Numbered from the stretch's first letter, positions 9,765 through 20,365 are shown. The stretch: 64,000 nt of DNA from Paracoccaceae bacterium (GCA_006226775.1 SBGD01000074.1:62001-126000), one strand, 5' to 3'. The notes: a model not told the origin generated them from the sequence alone. Translations and numbers: made by a program.

Positions 9765-10442
9765 ATGATGGATTACGAAGGTTTGAGCGGGACCGGCGCG
9801 CTGCAGATCAAGAATCGGTCGCTGCACGACCAGGTCGCCTCACGCGTGCGGGACATGATCATCGAGGGCATTCTCGAACCCGGCAGCCGAATCGACGAGG
9901 CGCGGCTGATCGAGGACCTGGGCGTGTCGCGCACGCCGTTCCGCGAAGCGCTGCGGACACTTGCCGCCGAGGGGCTGGTGATCGTGCGCCCCTCGAAGGG
10001 CAGCACGGTGCGCAAGCTGACCCCCGAGGATGTCTTTTCGATGCTCGAAGTGCTGGGCCAACTTGAGCGCTTGGCGGGGGAACTGGCCTGCGACCGCGCC
10101 ACCGACGCCGAGATCGCGGATCTGTCGGCGCTGCACCATCGGATGATGGCGTTCTACGCGGCGCGCGACCGGATGCCCTATTACAAGCTGAACCAGGAGT
10201 TTCACAGCCGTCTGACCGCGCTGTCGAAGAACCCCACGCTGATCGAGATGCAGGCCAACCTGCAGGCGCGGCTGAAACGCATCCGCTATATCGGCAACCG
10301 CGAGCCCGAGAACTGGTCGGGCGCGGTCAAGGACCACGAGGCCATGGTCGCCGCCCTGACCGCGCGCGACGCCAAGGCCCTGGGCGAGACCATGGCGCGG
10401 CATCTGAGCAATACCTGGGACCGGGTGAAGGACAATATCTGA
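9765..10442 (+). CDS. GntR family (FCD domain) transcriptional regulator
   Basis: LHDQVASRVRDMIIEGILEPGSRIDEARLIEDLGVSRTPFREALRTLAAEGLV. Confidence 0.9.
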   Translation: MMDYEGLSGTGALQIKNRSLHDQVASRVRDMIIEGILEPGSRIDEARLIEDLGVSRTPFREALRTLAAEGLVIVRPSKGSTVRKLTPEDVFSMLEVLGQLERLAGELACDRATDAEIADLSALHHRMMAFYAARDRMPYYKLNQEFHSRLTALSKNPTLIEMQANLQARLKRIRYIGNREPENWSGAVKDHEAMVAALTARDAKALGETMARHLSNTWDRVKDNI

Positions 10443-10475
10443 GGCTCGGCGCGGGGCCGCCCTCGGCGCGACCGC

Positions 10476-11609
10476 CTAGATCTCGAGCCCGAGCGCCAGC
10501 TCGCCGCGCACGCGGTCCTCGTCGATGTCGCAGCCGAGGCCGGGGGTCTGCGGCACCAGCGCCATTTGCCCTTCGCGCGGCAGAGGGCTGCGCAGGTAGT
10601 CGCCGGACAGGTGCTGCGGGCCGTTGAGATCAACCGGGTAGTCGATGCCATAGGCGGCGAAGACATGCACCGAGGCGGCAAAGCCGATGGGCGCGTCCAT
10701 CAGCCCCGAGCCGATCAGCTTCAGGCCGGCATTGCGCGCCAGGTCGCAGAGTTGCCGGGCATAGTGGATGCCGCCGACCTTCTGCACCTTGCAGACCAGC
10801 CCCTCGACCGCGTCGCGGCGCAAAAGGTCGATGATCAGCGGCAGGCCCATGGCGGATTCGTCCAGCGCGATGTTCATGGCGGTGGCGGAGAGCAGCTTTT
10901 TCAGACCGTAGATGTCGGTCATCGGGATCGGCTGCTCGAAGAGCTCGACCCCCTCGGCCTCGAACAGCCGGGCGGCGCGCAGGGCGTTGTCGAGATCATA
11001 GCCCTGGTTGGCATCGACCCAGACCACCGCATCGGGGGCGGTGCGATGCACCATGCGCACGATTTCGGCGTCAAACGCAGGCGTATTGCCGACCTTGACC
11101 TTGAAGGCGCGAAAGCCCTCGGCCAGCGCGGCCTCGACAGCCCTGGCCGTCTCCTCCGGTCCGGGCTGCGAGACGAGGTAGGCCAGTTCGACCCGGTCGG
11201 CGCGCCTGGCGCCCAGCCAGGTCTGCAGGTTGATCCCCAGCGCCTTGCAGATCAGGTCATGCGCCGCCATGTCCAGCGCGCCCTTGGCAATCGGCTGGCC
11301 GGGGTCGAAGCCGGGGGCCAGCTCCATGTCCATCGCGCCGTGCAGCCCGGCAATGTCGAAGGCGTCGCGCCCGATCAGCACCGGCGCCAGCACGTGGCGG
11401 ATCGTGGTGGTCACCGAATGGATCGTCTCGGCCGACCAGCGGCGGCTTGGCCCGGCCTCGCCCCAGCCGATGGTGCCGTCGTCGCCGGTCATCTTCACCA
11501 GCGCGATCTGCTTGCCCTCGTCAAGCGAGCGCGACACGCCGCGCGCCAGTTTCAGCACGCCTTTCAGCGGCAGCCGCACCGGCAGCACCTCGATCCGTTC
11601 GATTTTCAT
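10476..11609 (-). CDS. Mandelate racemase / muconate lactonizing enzyme (enolase superfamily)
   Basis: FKVKVGN (KxK), VWVDANQGYD, LFEQPI, IALDESAMG, VCKVQKVGG. Confidence 0.9.
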   Translation of the reverse strand: MKIERIEVLPVRLPLKGVLKLARGVSRSLDEGKQIALVKMTGDDGTIGWGEAGPSRRWSAETIHSVTTTIRHVLAPVLIGRDAFDIAGLHGAMDMELAPGFDPGQPIAKGALDMAAHDLICKALGINLQTWLGARRADRVELAYLVSQPGPEETARAVEAALAEGFRAFKVKVGNTPAFDAEIVRMVHRTAPDAVVWVDANQGYDLDNALRAARLFEAEGVELFEQPIPMTDIYGLKKLLSATAMNIALDESAMGLPLIIDLLRRDAVEGLVCKVQKVGGIHYARQLCDLARNAGLKLIGSGLMDAPIGFAASVHVFAAYGIDYPVDLNGPQHLSGDYLRSPLPREGQMALVPQTPGLGCDIDEDRVRGELALGLEI

Positions 11610-13126
11610 GTCTTGCGCTCCTCTTGTCGCGGGATCCGCCGTTTGCGCCGGTCGGTGTATTCGCGCCAGCCCACCACGACGATGGTCAGCAGCGCGCAGG
11701 CCAGGAAGACCGCGGATATGGGCCGGGTCAGGAAGATCGTCATGTCGCCGCGCCCGATGATCGCCGCCTGCCTCAGCCCGATTTCGATCAGCGGGCCGAG
11801 GATGAAGCCGATCAGCAGCGGCGCGATGGGAAAGCCCAGCCGGTTCATCAGGTAGCCCATGACGCCGAAACCGATCATCACGTAGACGTCGAAATAGCTG
11901 CTGGTCGAGACGAAGATGCCGGTCACGCCCAGCACCAGGACCGCCGGGAACAGCACCGGGTTGGACACCCGCGTGGTCTGGACGAAGGCATACATGCCCA
12001 GCCGCCCGATCACCAGATGCAGCACCGAGGCCGCGACGATCATCAGGAAGAACCCGGCCACGAAGGGCCCCTGCTGCTCGAACAGCGCCGGGCCGGGCAC
12101 CAGCCCATGGGCGATGAAGGCGCCCAGCATGATCGCGGTGATGACATCGCCGGGGATGCCCAGCGTCAGGAGCGGCACGAAGGTGGAACTGGTCACCGCG
12201 TTGTTGCCGGCTTCCGCCGCCGCGACGCCTTCGATGGCGCCCTTGCCGAAGCGGTCGGGCTCACGCGACAGGCTGCGGCTCAGCCCGTAGTTCAGGTAGG
12301 CCGAGACCGCCGAGCCCAGGCCCGGCACCGCCCCGATGAAGACCCCGATCACCGAGGACCGCCCGATCACCGGCAAGGAGCGGCGCCAGTCGTCGCGGTC
12401 GAGGCAATGGTCGGGATCGCTCAGCCGCAGCGCGCCTTTCTGGCGGATCTGGGCGAGGTTGGCGTCAAGGATGCTGAGCGCCTCGGCAATGGCGAAGACG
12501 CCGATCACCAGCGCGATGAAGGACCAGCCGCCCGCCAACTGGCGCTGCCCGAAGGTCAGGCGGAACTCGCCCGAGAGCGGATCGACCCCGAAGGTCGACA
12601 GGAACAGCCCCAGCGCCGCGGCGATCAGCCCCTTGACCATGTTGCCCTGCGACAGCACGCCGACCAGCGTCAGCGCGAAGATGCCCAGCGAAAAGCTCTC
12701 GGGCGGGCCGATGCGCAGGGCGAAGGCGGCCATGGGAATGGCGAATGCGATCAGGGCGATGTCGCTGACGATCTCGGCGATCACCGAGGCATAGAGCGAC
12801 ATCTTCAGCGCCTTGCCGGCCTTGCCCTGGCGGGTCAGCTCGTTGCCGTCGATGGCGGTCGCCGCCGCCGCGGGCGTGCCGGGCACGTTGATCAGAACCG
12901 CGGTCAGCGAGCCGCCATAGGTGCCGCCCTTGTAGATGCCCACCAGCATGGCGAGGCCGGCGATAGGCTCGACATTGAAGGTGATGGGCAGGGCGATGGC
13001 CACCGCCAGCGGCACGTTCAGCCCGGGCACCGAGCCGATGACGATGCCCACCACCAGCCCCAGCGAGAGCAGCGCGAAGACCTGGATCGACGCGACTTCG
13101 GCCACCCCCTGAAGCAGGAACTCCAT
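11606..13126 (-). CDS. Tripartite tricarboxylate transporter large permease (TctA)
   Basis: IGSVPGLNVPLAVAIALPITF; TYGGSLTAVLINVPGTPAAAATAIDG; 506 aa polytopic. Confidence 0.92.
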   Translation of the reverse strand: MEFLLQGVAEVASIQVFALLSLGLVVGIVIGSVPGLNVPLAVAIALPITFNVEPIAGLAMLVGIYKGGTYGGSLTAVLINVPGTPAAAATAIDGNELTRQGKAGKALKMSLYASVIAEIVSDIALIAFAIPMAAFALRIGPPESFSLGIFALTLVGVLSQGNMVKGLIAAALGLFLSTFGVDPLSGEFRLTFGQRQLAGGWSFIALVIGVFAIAEALSILDANLAQIRQKGALRLSDPDHCLDRDDWRRSLPVIGRSSVIGVFIGAVPGLGSAVSAYLNYGLSRSLSREPDRFGKGAIEGVAAAEAGNNAVTSSTFVPLLTLGIPGDVITAIMLGAFIAHGLVPGPALFEQQGPFVAGFFLMIVAASVLHLVIGRLGMYAFVQTTRVSNPVLFPAVLVLGVTGIFVSTSSYFDVYVMIGFGVMGYLMNRLGFPIAPLLIGFILGPLIEIGLRQAAIIGRGDMTIFLTRPISAVFLACALLTIVVVGWREYTDRRKRRIPRQEERKT

Positions 13127-13132
13127 GGCGGA

Positions 13133-13624
13133 TCAGTTCCAGAGCGATGCGGATGGCAAAAGCACGATCATCACCTTCTCGAAGAACACCAGCAGCAGGC
13201 CCGGCAGCACCAGCGCCGAGACCAGCAGCACCCCCCAGCGCCGGTTGCCGTAAAGCAGCCCGGCGCCGATCAGGAAACCGCCGCTGGCCAGCAGGTAGCC
13301 GACCCAGGGCAGCGCCGCGACATAGGCGATGAGCCAGGCCACCAGCGCCGGCACCCGCCAGTTGAGACCGCGGGTCGCGCCGGGCCTGCGGGCCCCGGCC
13401 GGCGGGGCGCGGCGCATCCGCAGCACCGAGCCGGCCAGCAGCAGCGCCGAGAGCCCGGCCATGACCATGACAACTGCAATGGGCAGGGTGGCCGAGGTCA
13501 CATAGGCGCCGGTCGCCTCGCTGCGCAGCAGGTTGGACAGGAAGACGGCGCAGAGCCCCAGAAGGACCAGCGCCGCCCAGCCGTCCGCGTCGAGCCGGTT
13601 CAACCCGCGCGCCCCCGGCATCAC
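13133..13624 (-). CDS. Tripartite tricarboxylate transporter small subunit (TctB)
   Basis: 163 aa, about 4 TM, between TctA and TctC. Confidence 0.82.
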   Translation of the reverse strand: MMPGARGLNRLDADGWAALVLLGLCAVFLSNLLRSEATGAYVTSATLPIAVVMVMAGLSALLLAGSVLRMRRAPPAGARRPGATRGLNWRVPALVAWLIAYVAALPWVGYLLASGGFLIGAGLLYGNRRWGVLLVSALVLPGLLLVFFEKVMIVLLPSASLWN

Positions 13625-14562
13625 TTCTGCAGCATCGGCGCGTAGGTGGTCCAGTCACGCTCCCAGACCGCGCCGAACTCTTCCGCCGGAAGATAGGTCA
13701 GCGCCGAGGCCACCTTGATGGCGCGTTCGCCGAACGCCGGATCCTGCGCCACCTTGTCGAAGGCGGTTTTCAGGGTGGCCAGCACATCCTCGGGCACGCC
13801 CTTGGCAACGGCCAGCCCGACGAAGGGGCTGCCGTAGACCTCGTATCCCTGCTCCTTCGCGGTGGGGATGTCGGGGAAGGCGGGGTCACGCTCGGCGCTG
13901 AACACCGCCAGTCCGCGCATCTTGCCGCCCTTGAGGCTCGAGGCCACCGTGGCCGCATTGGCCGGCAGAAGATCGACGTCCCCGGCCAGAAGCGCCGTCG
14001 CCCCCGGCGCGCCGCCCTGCTGCGGCAGGTGGACAAGCTCGAGACCGGCACTTTCCGCCAGCGCGCGCAAGGTCAGGTGCGGCGCCACGTCCGGCACCGC
14101 GCCGAACAGGTATTTGCCGGGCTCGGCCCTGGCCGCCGCGATGAAATCCTCCAGCGTCAGCCAGGGCGAATCCTCGCGCACCGCGAGGATCAGCGAGGCG
14201 GCGACAAGCTGGCCGATCGGCTCGAAATCGTCGTAGCGATAGCCGACGTCGTTCTTCAGCGGCGTCAGGATGTGGTTGCCCGAGGTGGTGGCAAGGATGG
14301 TGTAGCCATCCAATGGCGCGTCCAGCGCCGCCCGGGTGCCCAGCGATCCGCCGCCGCCCGGCATGTTCGTCACCGCGACCGGCACGCCCAGCTCGGCGCC
14401 CAGCGGCTCGGCCAGCAGGCGGGCCAGCACGTCGGTGCTGCCGCCGGCGTTCCAGGTGACGATCATCGAGATCGGCTTTTCGGGATACTCCGCCGCGGCG
14501 GCAAGCCCGGTCGACACGATCAGCGCGGCAAGCGCGCCTTTCAGGATTCTGACAGGTTTCAT
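13621..14562 (-). CDS. Tripartite tricarboxylate transporter substrate-binding protein (TctC/Bug family)
   Basis: Signal peptide; EYPEKPISMIVTWNAGGSTDVLARLLAEPLGAELGVPVAVTNMPGGGGSLGTRA. Confidence 0.92.
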   Translation of the reverse strand: MKPVRILKGALAALIVSTGLAAAAEYPEKPISMIVTWNAGGSTDVLARLLAEPLGAELGVPVAVTNMPGGGGSLGTRAALDAPLDGYTILATTSGNHILTPLKNDVGYRYDDFEPIGQLVAASLILAVREDSPWLTLEDFIAAARAEPGKYLFGAVPDVAPHLTLRALAESAGLELVHLPQQGGAPGATALLAGDVDLLPANAATVASSLKGGKMRGLAVFSAERDPAFPDIPTAKEQGYEVYGSPFVGLAVAKGVPEDVLATLKTAFDKVAQDPAFGERAIKVASALTYLPAEEFGAVWERDWTTYAPMLQK

Positions 14563-14648
14563 GCTGGTTTCCCCCCTGGTGCATGGCTGCGCCGGTCACC
14601 GGAAAGCAGGGCGCGGCGCGCGGTCTGCGGCCTTGGATCCGGCCGCTT

Positions 14649-14664
14649 TCAACCGTTTGGTTGA
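14649..14664. promoter_or_regulatory. Candidate TetR operator, copy 1 (TCAACC-GTTT-GGTTGA)
   Basis: Perfect 6-bp inverted repeat arms upstream of tctC; same sequence with one centre change at 16957-16972. Confidence 0.6.
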
Positions 14665-14695
14665 GATCAGTTTACGCAGGGGCCATCGGCTTGTG

Positions 14696-15424
14696 TCAAG
14701 AATTTTCTCGGGCGGGCGGAGACTCGGGCGGGCTGCGCAGATAGCTCAGGATCATCTCGGTGACATGGGCGCGCCGCGCGGCGATGCGGTCGGATTCCAG
14801 CAGGTCGGTGTCGAAGATCACCGACAGGGTGTGGCGGTTGGACAGGAAGAAAAAGCACAGCGAGGCGATCGAGATGTAAAGCTCGACCGGATCGGCGTCG
14901 CGCCGGAAACTGCCCTCTTCCAGCCCGCGCCGGATCACCCGCCCCAGCGCGCGTTTCATGGTGCCCTGCAGCGCGGGGATCTTCTCGTTGCCCTTGGCGT
15001 GGCGGGCCTTGTGCAGGTTCTCGTCATTGAGCAGCGGGACGAAATAGCGGTTCTCGACGATGTAGTCGAAGTTGAAGTGGACGAAGCGGCGCAGGGCGTC
15101 TTCCGGCGAGAGCGCATCGAGATCCAGCGCATTCTCGCGCTTGCGGATGTCGCGATAGGCGCGTTCCAGCACCGCGCCGTAAAGGCGTTCCTTGTCCTTG
15201 AAGTAATAATAGATGAGTTGCTTGTTCACGCCGGCCTGTTCGGCAATCGTGTTCACCCGCCCGCCGCTCAGCCCCTTGTCGGAGAACTCGTCGCGCGCCG
15301 CGTCGAGTATAAGCGCGCGGGTGCGCTCGGGGTCGCGCGCGCGGCCCGAAGTCTCGGGCTTGGTGTCGGGCTTGGCGCGCGCGGGCTTGTTCCGGGGCGT
15401 CTCCGGGGGGCTTTGATCGACCAT
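14696..15424 (-). CDS. TetR/AcrR family transcriptional regulator
   Basis: RALILDAARDEFSDKGLSGGRVNTIAEQAGVNKQLIYYYFKDKERLYGAVLE. Confidence 0.9.
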   Translation of the reverse strand: MVDQSPPETPRNKPARAKPDTKPETSGRARDPERTRALILDAARDEFSDKGLSGGRVNTIAEQAGVNKQLIYYYFKDKERLYGAVLERAYRDIRKRENALDLDALSPEDALRRFVHFNFDYIVENRYFVPLLNDENLHKARHAKGNEKIPALQGTMKRALGRVIRRGLEEGSFRRDADPVELYISIASLCFFFLSNRHTLSVIFDTDLLESDRIAARRAHVTEMILSYLRSPPESPPARENS

Positions 15425-15434
15425 GGCACGCTGT

Positions 15435-16922
15435 CTAGCCCACAAACACCGGGCTTGCCCATGCCATATGGCCGTTGGCCTGGCGCGCGCGCAGGTAGGC
15501 ATGGCCCTGGCCGCCCGCCAGCGGCACGTCGCAGCGCCCGGCAATGCGCGAGGCGTTCAGCGGCACCAGCCGGTGCCATTGATAGGCCTCCTTGGGGAAG
15601 GGCCCGGTGAAGAAGTTCTGCGAGCTCAGCGCCAGGTCGCCCAGCGAGGTCTCGCTGGTCTGCGCCACCGGCTGGCGCAGGGTCAGGGCGACGCGGGTCT
15701 GCGCATCGCCGGCGATTTCCAGGATGGCGCTCTGGTTGGGATTGCCGCGATAGGCGCCGCGCCGCGAGGTGAACGAGCGGATCGCCAGCCCGTCGCTGCC
15801 CTTGCGCGCAACGCGGTGGCGCCGCTCTTCGTCGAAGGGGCCCGATTGCAGGCAGGGCCAGGCCTTCAGCAGCCGCCCGCCCCTGACCTCGACCTCCATC
15901 TCCCAGTCGCAGGTGCGCTCCAGCGCCAGGTCGCCCCAGGGCCCCCAGCCCCATTCCAGCCGCAGCTGCACCGGCGCGGCAAAGGCATCGCCCGCCAGCC
16001 GCGCCGGCGTGGCAAAGCCGCGGTGGACGATCTCGCCGCCCGAGATGATCTCGACCACGTCCATCTCGTCGCGGCCCTGCACGTCATAGGCGATCTCGAC
16101 ACTGTCGCGCGCGTCCAGGAAGGCGCCCATCGGCGCACCGTCGGCGGCAAAGCCGATCTCGATCCGGTCGCCGGTCAGCGCATAGGTGCGCCGCGCGCGG
16201 ATCGCCTCGAGGATCGCGCCGCGCGAATTCTCGGTGACCAGCGCGGCCATCAGCCCCTCGCCATAGGCGCCGGGAAAGCCGCTGTGGCTGTCGGACGAGG
16301 CGACGAAGCCGAAGCGCCGCCCGGTGTCCAGCGCATGGGCCACGGTATTGGTGGTCTCGCGCCCGCCCATGGAATGGTTGAAGAAGGGAAAGGCCCCGCG
16401 GTCGTCCTCGGAATTGCCGTGTTCGGAAAAGATCTCGACCACCGGCGTGCAGTCGCAGGTGAAGACCTCCCAGTTCACCCCGCGGTGCCCCTGGGGATAG
16501 GCCAGGTGGTGCGGGATCATCAGCGCGCCCTCGGCACGGCAGAAGCCGCGCAGGGTCTCGATGTCGTCGGGGCGGAACAGCGGGCGGTGATCCTCGGGAA
16601 AGACGACGCATTGGTCGCCGAAGTGGCTGGAATGCCACTCGAAGCCCAGAAAGGCGCTGAAATCATCGGCGCCATTGGCCTCGGCGATCAGGTTCTGGAC
16701 ATCCGGCCAGCCCGCCTCGAGCCGCGCGAAGCCGTTGATCCAATGGGCCTCGCGCCCGCCCTCCATCGGCGCCATGTCGTGCCAGTGGGAATGGCCGGTG
16801 AAGGAAAAGAAATCGAGGTGATGGCGGGCAATGTCGATCGCGCGTTCCAGCGATCCGACCCCGTAGCCCAGCGCATTGTGGTTGTGAATGTCGCCATAGA
16901 GAATCCGGTAGTCCGAGGTCAT
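15435..16922 (-). CDS. PHP/DUF3604-like metal-dependent hydrolase
   Basis: ILYGDIHNHNALGYGVGSLERAIDIARHHLDFFSFTGHSHW; FVASSDSHSGFPGAYGEGLMAA. Confidence 0.7.
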   Translation of the reverse strand: MTSDYRILYGDIHNHNALGYGVGSLERAIDIARHHLDFFSFTGHSHWHDMAPMEGGREAHWINGFARLEAGWPDVQNLIAEANGADDFSAFLGFEWHSSHFGDQCVVFPEDHRPLFRPDDIETLRGFCRAEGALMIPHHLAYPQGHRGVNWEVFTCDCTPVVEIFSEHGNSEDDRGAFPFFNHSMGGRETTNTVAHALDTGRRFGFVASSDSHSGFPGAYGEGLMAALVTENSRGAILEAIRARRTYALTGDRIEIGFAADGAPMGAFLDARDSVEIAYDVQGRDEMDVVEIISGGEIVHRGFATPARLAGDAFAAPVQLRLEWGWGPWGDLALERTCDWEMEVEVRGGRLLKAWPCLQSGPFDEERRHRVARKGSDGLAIRSFTSRRGAYRGNPNQSAILEIAGDAQTRVALTLRQPVAQTSETSLGDLALSSQNFFTGPFPKEAYQWHRLVPLNASRIAGRCDVPLAGGQGHAYLRARQANGHMAWASPVFVG

Positions 16923-16956
16923 GACGCTTGCCTATCCCCACGCGCTGTGGCAGCTT

Positions 16957-16972
16957 TCAACCGTATGGTTGA
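16957..16972. promoter_or_regulatory. Candidate TetR operator, copy 2 (TCAACC-GTAT-GGTTGA)
   Basis: Matches copy 1 at 15/16 positions; sits in the divergent promoter between the PHP-like gene and the epimerase. Confidence 0.6.
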
Positions 16973-17024
16973 TACCGGCCCTGAGTAGCGCATCGGCCCT
17001 GTCCGATCAAGCAGCGGAGCGTCC

Positions 17025-18068
17025 ATGAGCACATATTCCGACGGCAATGCCCTGCCCGAACGCATCGAGGACATCGAGGCGCTGGAGCAGATCCTGACCA
17101 CCCCCGATGCCGGGTTGGTGGCCGATCTGGCGCGTGTCGAGGGCGATATCGCGATCCTCGGGGCGGGCGGCAAGATGGGCCCGACCCTGGCCCGCCTGGC
17201 GCAGAACGCCGCGCCGGGCAGGACGATCCACGCGGTGTCGCGCTATTCCAACCGCGAGGAGCGCGCGCGCCTTGACGCCCACGGCGTCTCGACCATCGCG
17301 GCGGACCTGATGGACCGTGACGCGCTGGCGGCCCTTCCGGACGTGGCGAACGTGATCTTCATGGCCGGGCACAAGTTCGGCGCCGACGACAACCCCGGCC
17401 TGACCTGGGCGATGAACGTGCATCTTCCGGCGCTGGTGGCCGAACGCTATGCCGGGGCGCGGATCGTGGCGATGTCGACCGGCTGCGTCTATCCCTTCGT
17501 GCCCAGCGACAGCCAGGGCTCGACCGAGGACATCGCCCCCGATCCGCCGGGCGAATACGCCCAGTCCTGCGTCGGGCGCGAGCGGATGTTCCAGTATTTC
17601 TCGGGCCTGCACGACACGCCGGGGCGGCTGATCCGGCTGAACTATGCCATCGACATGCGCTACGGCGTGCTGCACGACATTGCCAGCAAGGTCATGTCCG
17701 GCGCCGAGATCGACGTGACCATGGGCCATGCCAACATGATCTGGCAGGGCGATGCCAATGCCCAGGTGCTGCGCGCGCTGGCCCATTGCACCACGCCCAC
17801 CAGCCCGCTGAACATCACCGGCCCCGAGACGGTGTCGATCCGCTGGGCGGCGCAGCGCTTTGCCGATCTGCTGGGCAAGCCTGCCCGGATCGTCGGTGAG
17901 GAAGCGCCGACCGCATGGCTCAACAACCCGGCGCAGGCGCTGGGGCTCTTCGGCTATCCCCGCGTGCCCTTGGACCGGATGATGCGCTGGACCGCCGACT
18001 GGGTCAGCCGCGGCCAGCCGACCCATGGCAAGCCGACCAAGTTCGAGGTCCGGGATGGACGCTACTGA
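17025..18068 (+). CDS. NAD-dependent epimerase/dehydratase family protein
   Basis: [47 protein letters not shown]. Confidence 0.8.
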   Translation: MSTYSDGNALPERIEDIEALEQILTTPDAGLVADLARVEGDIAILGAGGKMGPTLARLAQNAAPGRTIHAVSRYSNREERARLDAHGVSTIAADLMDRDALAALPDVANVIFMAGHKFGADDNPGLTWAMNVHLPALVAERYAGARIVAMSTGCVYPFVPSDSQGSTEDIAPDPPGEYAQSCVGRERMFQYFSGLHDTPGRLIRLNYAIDMRYGVLHDIASKVMSGAEIDVTMGHANMIWQGDANAQVLRALAHCTTPTSPLNITGPETVSIRWAAQRFADLLGKPARIVGEEAPTAWLNNPAQALGLFGYPRVPLDRMMRWTADWVSRGQPTHGKPTKFEVRDGRY

Positions 18069-18900
18069 CCCGCCGAAGCTGCGCGCCCTGACCGCCGGGG
18101 ACACGCCGGACCTCATGGCGCTGGTCGAAGAGGCCGGCTGGAACCAGACGCCGCGCGACTGGCAGATAATGCTGGCGCAGGGCAAGGGGCGCGGGCTGGC
18201 CGATCCCGCCGGGCGGATCCGCGCCAGCGCGGTGACGCTGCCCTATGGTGACGCCCTGGGCTGGATCGGCATGGTGCTGGTCGCGGGCGACTGGCGCAAG
18301 CGCGGGCATGCCACCCGTCTGCTCGCCGATTGCATCGAGGAGTTGCGCGGCGCGGGCCGGGTGGCCGGGCTCGACGCCACGCCGGCGGGAGAGCCGGTCT
18401 ACACCCGCCTCGGCTTTGCCGGCACCGAGCGGATCTCGCGCTGGCGGCGTCCGGCCCGGGCGCCGCAGGGCGCTGCCGCCGAGGGCCTCCGCCCCATCGC
18501 GCCGGGTGATCTGGCGCGCATCGCGGCGCTGGACGCCGAGAGCTTCGGCACCCCCCGCCCGGCGCTGATCGCGGACATCGCGCGGCGCTCCGACCCCATG
18601 GGCTGGATCGCCGGGGAAGGCGGGGTCCTGCTGCACCGCGCGGGCCGGAACGCGCGCCAGATCGGCCCGATCTGCGCGCCCGACACCGCCACCGCGGGCC
18701 GGTTGCTGGACGCCGCGCTTGCCGCCTTCGGCGAGCCACTGGTGATCGACGCCTGCGATGCCCGCCCCGGGTTCGGCACCCTGCTGGAGGCCCGCGGCTT
18801 CAGCGTCGAACGGCCCTTCACCCGCATGTACCTGGGCACGCCGGTGCCCCCGGGCGCCCCCGCGCGCCGCTTTGCCATCGCCGGGCCGGAACTGGGGTAG
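18055..18900 (+). CDS. GNAT family N-acetyltransferase (probably two GNAT halves)
   Basis: [30 protein letters not shown] at 18055 overlaps the upstream stop. Confidence 0.75.
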   Translation: MDATDPPKLRALTAGDTPDLMALVEEAGWNQTPRDWQIMLAQGKGRGLADPAGRIRASAVTLPYGDALGWIGMVLVAGDWRKRGHATRLLADCIEELRGAGRVAGLDATPAGEPVYTRLGFAGTERISRWRRPARAPQGAAAEGLRPIAPGDLARIAALDAESFGTPRPALIADIARRSDPMGWIAGEGGVLLHRAGRNARQIGPICAPDTATAGRLLDAALAAFGEPLVIDACDARPGFGTLLEARGFSVERPFTRMYLGTPVPPGAPARRFAIAGPELG

Positions 18901-19044
18901 GCGGCGCGTCTTCCTTCGCAGATACGCCAAGGGAGCGCCGCGCAAGCGCGACAGAAGGGCCCAAGGGCGCGGATGGCCTTTCAAAGCCGTGCCGGCACTG
19001 CTATCGGCTTCGGCTTAGACTGAACCTCTCACAACAAGGAGCAC

Positions 19045-20355
19045 ATGATGCTCGGTTTCATTTCCCGCCCCATGGTGCGGATCGTGGATCGGTATTTGCC
19101 CGATCCCTTCGTCTTCGTCCTGGTCCTGACCCTGGTCGCCGGGCTTGCCGCGGTGCTGACCCAGGGCACCGGGCCGCTCGAGGTCATCTCCTACTGGGGG
19201 GACGGGTTCTGGTCGCTGCTGACCTTCTCGATGCAGATGCTGCTGGTGCTGGTCACCGGCTACATGATGGCCTCGACCCCGCTGGTGCGGCGCGGGCTGT
19301 CGGCGCTGGCCGGCATGGCCAACAGCGCAGGCGGCGCCATCGTGCTGGTCAGCCTGGTGTCGCTGGCCGCCTCCTGGATCAACTGGGGCTTCGGCCTTGT
19401 GGTCGGCGCGCTCTTCGCGCGGGAACTGGCGCGGACCATCAAGGTGGATTACCGCCTGCTGGTCGCCTCGGCCTATTCCGGCTTCATCGTCTGGCACGGC
19501 GGGCTGGCGGGATCGGTGCCGCTTTCCATCGCCACCGAGGGCCATCCCTTCGTCGATATGACCGGCGTGGTGGCCACCGGCGACACCATCTTCGCCTTCT
19601 TCAACCTGGCGATCGTGGCGGCGCTGTTCATCGTCGTGCCGCTGGTCAACCGCGCGATGATGCCGCCCGAGGACGAGGCGATCTATGTCGATCCGGCGCT
19701 GCTGGCCGAAGACGCCGCGACCCGGCCCGAAAGCCCGACCCCGGCCGAGCGGCTGGAGAACAGCTACGTGCTGTCGGTGATCATCGGCCTGGCCGGTGCG
19801 GCCTGGCTGATCCAGTATTTCGCCAAGGGCGGCGGGCTGTCGCTGAACGTCATCAACTTCCTGTTCCTCACCCTGGCGATCATCCTGCACGGCACGCCGC
19901 GCAACCTGCTCAACGCGCTGACCGAAGCGGTCAAGGGCGGCGCGGGCATCGTGATCCAGTTCCCCTTCTACTCGGGGATCATGGCGATCATGGTGCAATC
20001 GGGCCTGGCGGCGAATATCTCGCAGCAGCTGGTTGACCTGGCGACGGCGACCTCGCTGCCGTTCTGGTCGTTCCTGTCGGCGGGCATCGTCAACTTCTTC
20101 GTGCCCTCGGGCGGCGGGCAATGGGCGGTGCAGGCGCCGGTGATCCTGCCCGCGGCCGAGGCGCTGGGGGCGGATATCGCGCGCACCGCCATGGCGGTGG
20201 CCTGGGGCGACGCCTGGACCAACATGGTCCAGCCGTTCTGGGCGCTGCCGATCCTCGGCATTGCCGGGCTGCGGGCCAAGGACATCATGGGCTTCTGCGT
20301 GGTGCACCTGATCCTGTCGGGGGTGATCATCTCGGTCGGCCTGACCTTTCTCTGA
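19045..20355 (+). CDS. Short-chain fatty acid transporter (AtoE family)
   Basis: 436 aa polytopic; FFVPSGGGQWAVQAPVILPAAEALGAD and GDAWTNMVQPFWALPILGIAGL. Confidence 0.85.
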   Translation: MMLGFISRPMVRIVDRYLPDPFVFVLVLTLVAGLAAVLTQGTGPLEVISYWGDGFWSLLTFSMQMLLVLVTGYMMASTPLVRRGLSALAGMANSAGGAIVLVSLVSLAASWINWGFGLVVGALFARELARTIKVDYRLLVASAYSGFIVWHGGLAGSVPLSIATEGHPFVDMTGVVATGDTIFAFFNLAIVAALFIVVPLVNRAMMPPEDEAIYVDPALLAEDAATRPESPTPAERLENSYVLSVIIGLAGAAWLIQYFAKGGGLSLNVINFLFLTLAIILHGTPRNLLNALTEAVKGGAGIVIQFPFYSGIMAIMVQSGLAANISQQLVDLATATSLPFWSFLSAGIVNFFVPSGGGQWAVQAPVILPAAEALGADIARTAMAVAWGDAWTNMVQPFWALPILGIAGLRAKDIMGFCVVHLILSGVIISVGLTFL

Positions 20356-20365
20356 GCCATTCCGA

